Of a stretch of DNA of 64,000 nucleotides, positions 42,656 to 50,800 are shown piece by piece. The DNA is taken from the NCBI GenBank assembly GCA_947170435.1, contig CAMVTO010000003.1, positions 62,001 through 126,000 on the forward strand. Direction: 5' to 3'. The stretch's first letter is position 1, and each line of letters begins with the position of its first letter. This DNA is from an uncultured Clostridia bacterium. GTDB taxonomy: Bacteria > Bacillota > Clostridia > Oscillospirales > Oscillospiraceae. The notes beneath the pieces were generated by a model. The model saw nothing but the letters and a program-made list of their open reading frames with translations, was not told where the DNA came from and searched no databases. The position numbers were made by a program, and so were the translations under genes.

Positions 42656-43261
42656 ATGAGCAGACAGCAAAAGGAAATGGCCGGCGATTATGAGGTGATC
42701 CAATCGCTCCGGCTCGGTGGCAAGGTCTTGTTGATCGGCTACAATCCCGATGATAAGGACGGCAAGTACATGACCTGCTACAAGGAATCGTCCTTCTTGG
42801 GCGATCTTTTCACAAAAGCAATGGCAAGCGACGACTACATGGAGGTCGTCAAGCTGTTCTCCGAACGCTTGCAGAAGCAGATGGAGAAGGTCAAGCAATT
42901 CCGCACAGAGCGCGGCGTTCCGCTGGAAACGCTCGGTGCGGTGCATTGCCGCAAGCGCGGCGAGGGCGAAAACCTTGCCGGTAAGCTGATTATTCTCCGT
43001 CCGTCCAGCCTTTCCCCGGAGTACCGCACGGCGGACTGTCAGCTTGGCTATGCCACGGGCGGCTTTGGCTGCACACCGAATGCAGGCGGGCGCGCGGTGT
43101 ATTTCCGTGAGTTGTACTCCGGCGAGGAATGTCGCTGGAACATAGGCGACGTGCTGGGCATCGCAGACACGGAGAAACTGCCCGAATGGGCAAAACAAAA
43201 GGTCGCGGAGCATGAGAAAGCCCGCGCCGCCAAAGAAAAGGAACGAGGTGAAGCAAGATGA
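42656..43261 (+). CDS. Element accessory protein, function unknown
   Basis: 201 residues, no named domain recognised. A first half with YEVIQSLRLGGKVLLIGYNP and a DDYMEVVKLFSERLQKQMEKV helix is followed by a Gly-rich section and a charged C-terminal helix (KQKVAEHEKARAAKEKERG). GAGAGGTAAC lies before the ATG and the stop overlaps the next start by 4 bp (ATGA). It is one of four coupled genes between parB and the giant gene. Confidence 0.55.
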   Translation: MSRQQKEMAGDYEVIQSLRLGGKVLLIGYNPDDKDGKYMTCYKESSFLGDLFTKAMASDDYMEVVKLFSERLQKQMEKVKQFRTERGVPLETLGAVHCRKRGEGENLAGKLIILRPSSLSPEYRTADCQLGYATGGFGCTPNAGGRAVYFRELYSGEECRWNIGDVLGIADTEKLPEWAKQKVAEHEKARAAKEKERGEAR

Positions 43262-43905
43262 AAGAACCTGTTGACATTATGGGCGTGATCGCATTCCCCA
43301 ACGAGGACGGCAAGCGGGACTGCCGCTTTATTGATCCTCACTACAACGAGCTTTTTACGGTGCCGGACGGCGGCAATGTCGTTTTGACCTACATCGACGG
43401 CACCAAGAAGGTGCTGCCCTGCACCTACATCGACGATTATCACGTCAAGGTCGGAAACGGCGTCTATCATATCTGCGAGTTTGCGGAGCGTATGCACGAA
43501 AGCGGTACTGTCTACCAGCCGGAACACCCGAACGGGACAGAAAAATACGGCATCTACGAGATTTATCAGATCAGCGACCTAAAGACGGCGGAGTACCTGT
43601 TTGAGTCCTATGACCGCGCAAAGGGGAAAATCAAGCTGACCGACTATCGCCGCGCTTATGCCGGTATGCTCCCGGAGAAAAGCCGCTTGGACGATATTTT
43701 CATGGAGCATAACCGCGATACGCGCCCGTTTGGGCGCAAGATGCGCTCCATGTCGGTGAGCGACATCGTGGTCGTTACCCGCAACGGCGAGAAACACGCC
43801 TACTATGTGGATAGCGTCGGCTTTGAGCCGATGGACGAGCTGCTGCAGGCAAAGCAGAAAACCCATACTAAGACAACAAAAAGGAATCGAGGCGAAGAAC
43901 GATGA
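43258..43905 (+). CDS. YodL-domain accessory protein
   Basis: 215 residues. The C-terminal half matches the YodL domain pattern: YEIYQISDLKTAEYLFESYD, LDDIFMEHNRD and the SMSVSDIVVVTRNGEKHAYYVDSVGFE block. YodL-like domains are widespread in large polyvalent proteins of conjugative elements; here it is a stand-alone protein. The first 100 residues hold a separate domain (VDIMGVIAFPNEDGKRDCRFI, then YNELFTVPDGGNVVLTYIDG). It overlaps the neighbouring genes by 4 bp on both sides. Confidence 0.72.
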   Translation: MKEPVDIMGVIAFPNEDGKRDCRFIDPHYNELFTVPDGGNVVLTYIDGTKKVLPCTYIDDYHVKVGNGVYHICEFAERMHESGTVYQPEHPNGTEKYGIYEIYQISDLKTAEYLFESYDRAKGKIKLTDYRRAYAGMLPEKSRLDDIFMEHNRDTRPFGRKMRSMSVSDIVVVTRNGEKHAYYVDSVGFEPMDELLQAKQKTHTKTTKRNRGEER

Positions 43906-44000
43906 ACAGCAACTACTGCGTTTGCTGCGGTGAGGAAATCCCGGAGGGGACAATGGTATGCCCGCTCTGCCGGAGAAAGGCTGACGGTGACGGGAAATGA
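43902..44000 (+). CDS. 32-residue zinc-ribbon microprotein
   Basis: A very short gene between two coupled genes. The residues 5-23 are YCVCCGEEIPEGTMVCPLC, giving a four-Cys zinc-ribbon pattern (CxxC with a second CxxC 11 residues on) and an extra Cys. The ATG overlaps the upstream stop (ATGA) and its own stop overlaps the next ATG (ATGATA), so it is exactly fitted between neighbours and likely translated by coupling. No independent ribosome site is obvious beyond GGCGAAGAACG. Confidence 0.65.
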   Translation: MNSNYCVCCGEEIPEGTMVCPLCRRKADGDGK

Positions 44001-44818
44001 TAAAGATTGACGCACGGGCAGAACGGTTTGAGCAAGTGGAGGTGTTGGGCAAGAACGTCCTTTTTACCGAGCTGCGTGTTGACCGTGACACCGTGCCGGA
44101 GGGCTTGCGCTGCTATGAACTGCGCCACACTGATGCGGATTGGAGTGAGCCGTGTGAGCTGGCGAGGGGCATCATGGTCAACTTCATGGGTACGATCCTA
44201 ACCAGCGACCCGTATCAGTTGCCGCCCGAAGGCTGGCTGCGGGTAAGCGGACGCACATTTGAGTACACGGACGAGCCGAGCATTACGCCGCAGGAATTTC
44301 TTGCGGAACATCCACCGACCGGCAAGGACGTGATCGACCTCTACACCATCGCGGAGGACAAGCACGACCTCCTTTTCTCAAAGGGCGACGCGGCTGACCG
44401 CAAAAACGGCTGCATTGGTCATCTGCGCGGCGACTTTGGATCGGGCAAGCAGTTTTATACGACATGGTGGCCGCATCAAAACGACTGCTTGAACACCGAG
44501 CCGTTTAAGGCGGACATTGACCGTGTTGTAAACTGGCTGCGCGGTGAAACCGGCCCGCTGCATGATTTCCCCTCTATGGAGCGGTTTTGCCGTATGCACG
44601 AACGCAGCGCCGCCGTTCCCGAAGCGATGCTGAAATCCTATGGCTTCAGCATAGACACAAGGCAGTATCAATATATGCTGCGCTGTACGCCGGTCAAGGG
44701 CGACTATAATTTCTATCTTTACTGCTACGACAAAGAAGCCCGCGAAAAGGAACGTACAGCGCCGCAAAGAAACGCAACCCGACTGCCAAAAAAGAAACGG
44801 AGCGAGCCGGAACGATGA
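43997..44818 (+). CDS. LPD28-like accessory protein
   Basis: 273 residues. Residues 15-85 follow an LPD28-type pattern that I recall from giant polyvalent proteins: VLGKNVLFTELRVDRDTVPEG, CYELRHTD and MVNFMGTILTSDPYQLP. The remainder contains WLRGETGPLHDFPSMERFCRMH and a Tyr-rich region DTRQYQYMLRC, ending in a basic tail (RLPKKKRSEPER). The gene overlaps the zinc-ribbon microprotein and is followed by GGAGGTG and the giant gene. Specific function unknown. Confidence 0.6.
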   Translation: MIKIDARAERFEQVEVLGKNVLFTELRVDRDTVPEGLRCYELRHTDADWSEPCELARGIMVNFMGTILTSDPYQLPPEGWLRVSGRTFEYTDEPSITPQEFLAEHPPTGKDVIDLYTIAEDKHDLLFSKGDAADRKNGCIGHLRGDFGSGKQFYTTWWPHQNDCLNTEPFKADIDRVVNWLRGETGPLHDFPSMERFCRMHERSAAVPEAMLKSYGFSIDTRQYQYMLRCTPVKGDYNFYLYCYDKEAREKERTAPQRNATRLPKKKRSEPER

Positions 44819-44830
44819 GGAGGTGAAAAT

Positions 44831-47800
44831 GTGCCAAGCAAGCTGCAAACCATCATTGACTACGCGCAAAAGCTGACCATAGACCTTGCCGAGCAGCGCG
44901 GCGTCTGGCAAAGCTACCTGCTGACCGCCGCCCGGATCTACAAGTACCCGTTCCCGGAACAGCTTTTGATCTACGGACAGCGCCCCGACGCGACAGCCTG
45001 CGCCCCCATCGAGCTATGGAACGAGCGCATGGGGCGCTGGGTAAACCGCGGTGCAAAGGGCATCGCGCTGATCGACGACAGCGGTGAGCGCCCGCGCCTC
45101 AAATACGTCTTTGACGTGTCTGACACCCATCCCGGCAACTACCGCTCGCTCACCCCGCGCCTCTGGCGCATGGGTACGCAATACCAAGACGCCGCAGCGG
45201 AGGCGCTGGGCAACACCTTCGGCAGTCCAGAGGGCGAGGCATTGTCCTTTGCCGACCATATCATTGCCGTCAGTCGCATTGCCGCGCAGGATAACCTCGC
45301 GGACTACCTCGACGAGCTGCGGAATGTCAGGACAGACAGCTTTTTGGAGGAGCTGGACGACCTCAATCTGGAAACCCGCTTCCGCAGGCTTTTGACAAAC
45401 AGCGTCGCGTTCACGGTTTTGACCCGCTGCGGCATCAACGCAGGGCAATTCTTTGAAAACGAGGACTTTGACGGCCTGTATGAGTTCAACACGTTCGACA
45501 CCATGACCGTCCTCGGCACGGCAACCAGCGACGTTTCCCGTATGATGCTGCTGGAGATCGAGCGGACGATCAAGAGCATCGAGCGCCAAAAATTTGCAAA
45601 CCGCGAGCAAAGCGGTTATTCTGCAAGCAAGGAAGCAGAACAACAACCCGCCGAGAAAGAAAAGGAGGTAGGCGATCATGACACAAACGCTGACGTACAC
45701 GATGAAGGGCGATTACCAGTACCCCGACCTGACGCTCCCGGAGCAGACGGAGGAGATGCCGCTGGGCAAGTACGGCCTGATGCACAAGAAGTACCTCAAG
45801 CAGAGCCGACCGGCGACGTACAACCGCCTGCTGCTGTCCGGGAAGCTGACGGCGCACCTCACGGAGATCGACCGGCAGGCGACCGAGATGGTGTCCTCGC
45901 TGACGGCGCAGATGGCGCAGACAGAGGGCGTGACGGAGAGCATGAAGGCGACGGATCAGATGTTGTGGGTACAGCACATGAACAACATCCGGCAGAGAGC
46001 GGAGGAGATCGCTACGAGGCAACTGATCTACAACTAAGCCATCACGATTTCAACGCCCCTTCCGAAATCCCTTACTACTACCACGACGCGGAGAAAAACG
46101 AGCTACTCCGCACCAGCGACGCACTAAAAGAGCATAGAGCAGAGATTGCCGCATTCTTTGCCGTCCATGAGGACAGCGAGGAACGCGGCAATTTCGTTCG
46201 CTCGTTCTTTGACAATGCCTTTGTCGAGAAAATCCTGAGCAACGACCAGCGCGCCGGTTATCGTGCCTACGCGGACGTATTGAACCTCTGGCGCGGCGAT
46301 TACCTCACCCGTGAAAGAGAGGACTTCGTGCGCTGGACGCAGGTGGCAAATAGCATCTACGGCATGATGCTCCTCGACCAATGGCTCGACCCCGGCGAAA
46401 AGCTCGCCCCGGCAACGCATGAGCAGTTGTCACTGATTGCGGAGGCGGCAGCGGGCAAGGACAACGCCTTTGCCTTGCCGCAGGAGGCGGTCGATTACAT
46501 CCTCACCGCCATCGGCAGGTATCAGAAATTCCGCATCTATGAGTATTTCCTGCAAAAGAACCCCGCAGCGGACAACATCAAATTTCTGAAAAGCACCTAT
46601 GGCGAGGGCGGACACTCCGACGCCATCCCCGGCAGCGGCTATTGGGAGGATCACGGCAGCAAAGGCATTACCATCTCCAACCACTACGGCGAGGACAAAG
46701 GCGAGATCGTCTTGTCATGGAAGCGTGTGGAGAAGCGTATCGGTGAGCTGATTGCCGCAGACCGCTATTTGAGCCGCGCGGACAAGGAGGCGTACCCGGA
46801 ATACCGGCGCGAGGAAGAAGCGCGGGCGGCGCGGCGCGCCATTTCCAAAGAGTTTGACGCCATCATCGACGAATATATGAAGTTTGTCGAGGGCATTGGC
46901 GAGCAGAGCAAGCTCGTTGATCGGTGGTATCTCGTTTCCTGCGCCAGCGCTTTTTCACAAGGCGAGAAGAAGATGCACGCCCGAACAGCCGAAGGCGATT
47001 TCATACTCCCCATGATGCGGCAGGCTATGCAGACCATCATCGCGGAAAAGACGCCCTTCACGGAACGCTGCGAGGCCATGCTGACCGCGCTGGACGGCGA
47101 CCTCGCAAAACCGCTGGAACCGACGTATGAGGAACTGAACCCGCCGCCCCCGCCGAAGAAAGAATACCGCTTTTCCCTCGGTGATACGGTATATCTCGGC
47201 GCACAGGAATATGAGCTGCTGGCCTTTGACGAGCAGGAAGTCCGGCTCTACGACGTGGAGTATCCCTTGTTCAACAAGGTCATGCCCCGCGAGGAGTTTG
47301 ACCGCAAGCTGTCCGAAAACCCTCAGAACGACCACCTGCTTGTCGTTGTGGAGGAGCAACCCGCGCCAAGCCCCGCGAAGGAGCAAAAAGCCCCCGGAGG
47401 CGATCTCTGGCAGGCATATAGCAGCGTCAAAGCCGAGCATAGTAGCGCAATCGTACTTTATCAGGTCGGTGACTTCTATGAGGTGCTGGGCGAGGACGCC
47501 CGCATCGCAGCGGAGGCGCTGGATATTACGCTGACCACTCGAAACGTAGGGCTGAAAGAGCGTGTGCCGATGTGCGGCATTCCCGTGAAGTGGGGGCAAA
47601 CGTCTCTTAATATGCTGCTGGAACGCGGGCATGACGTTTTCGTTGTAGATGACGCCGGAGGGACTTATCCCCTGCCCTCCTATCATAAAGACGCGCCGGT
47701 TGCTTCTCACCCGGTTGGCCGTATTGACTATCCCGACAAAGACGGCAAGATCGAATATACCAGCGAATACACGGACGAACAGCAATTCGTGCGCGACGCC

Positions 47801-50800
47801 GAGGACGATAGCCGCAACGGTCTTGCTATGAACATTGTCGTCTACCGCGACAAAGAGGGACGCACCATTCCAACCGACTTTGTGGAACGGCTTGCCTCGC
47901 CGCCGCGGAGCTTTACCATCGCTGACTATGAGCAGGAGCGCGCGGAAACATCGCTGGATCGCGCGAAAAAGCTGATCGACGAATACTGCGAGCGTGAGTT
48001 TGGCGCAGCCGGCGACTATGAGGATTTAACGAAAGTACCTATCGGGCATACCACGATTGGGAAAGAGGAAACTGTCTTCCAAGCCTACGCCGACCTCATA
48101 AACTGCCGCATTGACCGCTATCTGGACGGTAATCTGGCGGATCGCCGTGAATACGATTGTCTGGAGGACATGACCAACGCGGAGCTGGAGGAGCTTGACT
48201 TTGCGGAGCTGATCTTCTTTACCAACGAACAGCTTGACGCGGCAAGAACAGCCGCGAGCGCCCCAGCCCCCGCGCCCGTTGACCGCAGCGACGAAATGCT
48301 CCAACAGGCGCTGCTTGCGGCGGAGCTGTCCGAGCAGACCGGGCAAAATGTGTTCGGCTTTGACGAGGGCAGCTTGCAGCCGGTCAACGCGCCGCTGCCC
48401 GCCGCACCCGCCGAAAAAGAAGAAGCGCCCACGCTTGCGCCGCCTTCGCCGCGCAAGCGTGAAAAAGTGTCCTCTTTCGCGTTGCACCCGGAGATCCCCA
48501 CGGCGCAGCGCCATGAATACCGCATTACCGACGACCAGCTCGGCGTCGGGACGCCGAGCGAACGCTATGAGCGTAACGTCGCCGCCATTCGCACCCTCAA
48601 ACGAATTGAGGCCGAGGATCGTCTGGCGACGCCGGAGGAGCAGGCCGTCCTCGCGCAGTACGTCGGTTGGGGCGGGCTTGCGGATTGCTTTGATGACCGC
48701 AACAGTCACTTTGCCGAGCTGAAAGCCCTGCTGACTGACGAGGAATACGCCGCGGCGCGCGAATCCACGCTGACAGCGTTCTACACGCCCCCGACCGTCA
48801 TCCGCGCCGTCTACAAGGCGCTGGACAACATGGGCTTTCAGAGCGGCAACATCTTGGAGCCGTCGTGCGGCGTCGGCAACTTCCTCGGCATGAAGCCCGA
48901 AAAGCTGGCAGACTCCAAAATCTACGGCGTGGAGCTGGACAGCATCAGCGGACGCATCGCGCGGCAGCTCTACCAGCAATCTTCCATCGCCGTGCAGGGC
49001 TATGAGAAAACCGACATCCCCGACAGTTTCTTTGACGTCGCCCTCGGCAACGTGCCGTTCGGCAGCTTCAAGGTGTCGGATAAGCGGTACGACCGCCACA
49101 ACTTCCTCATTCACGACTATTTCTTTGCCCGGACGCTGGATAAGGTCAGACCGGGCGGCATCATCGCCTTCATCACGTCCAAAGGCACGATGGATAAGGA
49201 GAGCATCGGCGTCCGCAAATACATCGCGCAGCGCGCCGACCTGCTGGGCGCGATCCGCCTGCCCAACACCACCTTCAAAGGCACAGCCGGCACGGAGGTC
49301 ACGTCGGACATCATCTTTCTCCAGAAGCGCGACACGCTTATGGACATCATGCCCGATTGGGTACACCTCGGAAAAGACGAGAACGGGTTGACGATGAACC
49401 AATACTTCATCGACCACCCCGAAATGATCCTGGGCGAAATGCGCGAGGTCAGCGGCCCCTATGGGCCGGAAACGGCTTGCCTGCCCTACAACGACCGCGA
49501 CCTTGACACGCTGCTATCCGAAGCAATCCAAAACATCAACGGCGACATTGGCGAGTACGCGGTCGAGGAGCTGGCGGAGGACGAGGAAGACCGCTCTATC
49601 CCCGCAGACCCGTCCGTGCGGAATTTCAGCTTTTGCCTTGTGGACGGCAAGATCTACTATCGGCAGGACAGCCGCATGGTGCCGATGGATGTGTCCGCCA
49701 CGGCGGAGAGCCGCATCAAAGGGCTTGTGGGCATCCGGGATTGTGTGCGGACGCTGATCGAGTACCAGACCGAGGACTATCCCGACAGCATGATCGCCGC
49801 GGAGCAGCAAAAGCTCAACCGCCTCTATGACGCCTTCGTGAAGCACTACGGGCGTATCAACTCCCGCGCCAACAACAGTGCTTTCAACTCGGACAGCGCC
49901 TATTTCCTCTTGTCCTCGCTGGAGGTCTTGGACGACGAGGGCAACTTCGTCCGCAAGGCCGATATGTTCTCCAAGCGCACCATCAAGCAGCGCGTGGTCG
50001 TCACCAGCGTCGATACCGCGTCCGAAGCGCTCGCCCTCTCCCTTGCCGAGAAAGCAAGGATCGACATGGAGTATATGTCGGAGCTGACCGGCAAAAGCGA
50101 GGAAGAAATCTTCTCCGACCTCAAAGGCGTTATCTTTCTTAATCCCATGCACACCGGCGAGGACAGCGCCAACCCCAAGTACCTGACCGCCGACGAATAC
50201 CTGTCCGGCAACGTGCGCGAAAAGCTCCAATGGGCGAAGCGGAGCGCGGAGCTGTACCCCGACGATTACGCGCCTAACGTGCAGGCGCTGGAAGCCGTGC
50301 AGCCCGCCGATTTGACTGCGGCGGAGATCTCCGTGCGGCTCGGCGCGACGTGGCTCCCGACCGACGTGGTGGAGCAGTTTATCTACGAGCTGTTCAGCAC
50401 CCCGCGCTACGCCCAATGGAAAATCAAGGTGCATTACTCGCAGTACACCGGCGACTGGAACGTGGAGAACAAGAACTACGACCGGGGCAACGTCAAGGCG
50501 CTCAGTACCTACGGCACGACCCGCATCAACGGCTATAAGATCGTCGAGGAAACGCTGAACCTGCGTACCGTCCGCATCTTCGATTATCTGATTGAGCCGG
50601 ACGGCAAGCGCACCCCCGTCCTCAACAAAAAGGAAACCGCCATCGCGCAGGGCAAGCAGGAGCTGATCAAGCAAGCGTTCCAAGAATGGATATGGGCAGA
50701 CCAGCCCCGCCGCGAGCGCCTTTGCAAGCTCTACAACGAGAAATTCAACTCCACCCGCCCCCGCGAGTACGACGGAAGCCACCTCAACTTTGTGGGCATC

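Noticed and set aside
45660..46040. A frameshift or assembly error in the giant gene around the low-complexity linker
   Set aside because: Both frames are fully open and TnpV has its own ribosome site, start and stop, so nested coding is the simpler reading.
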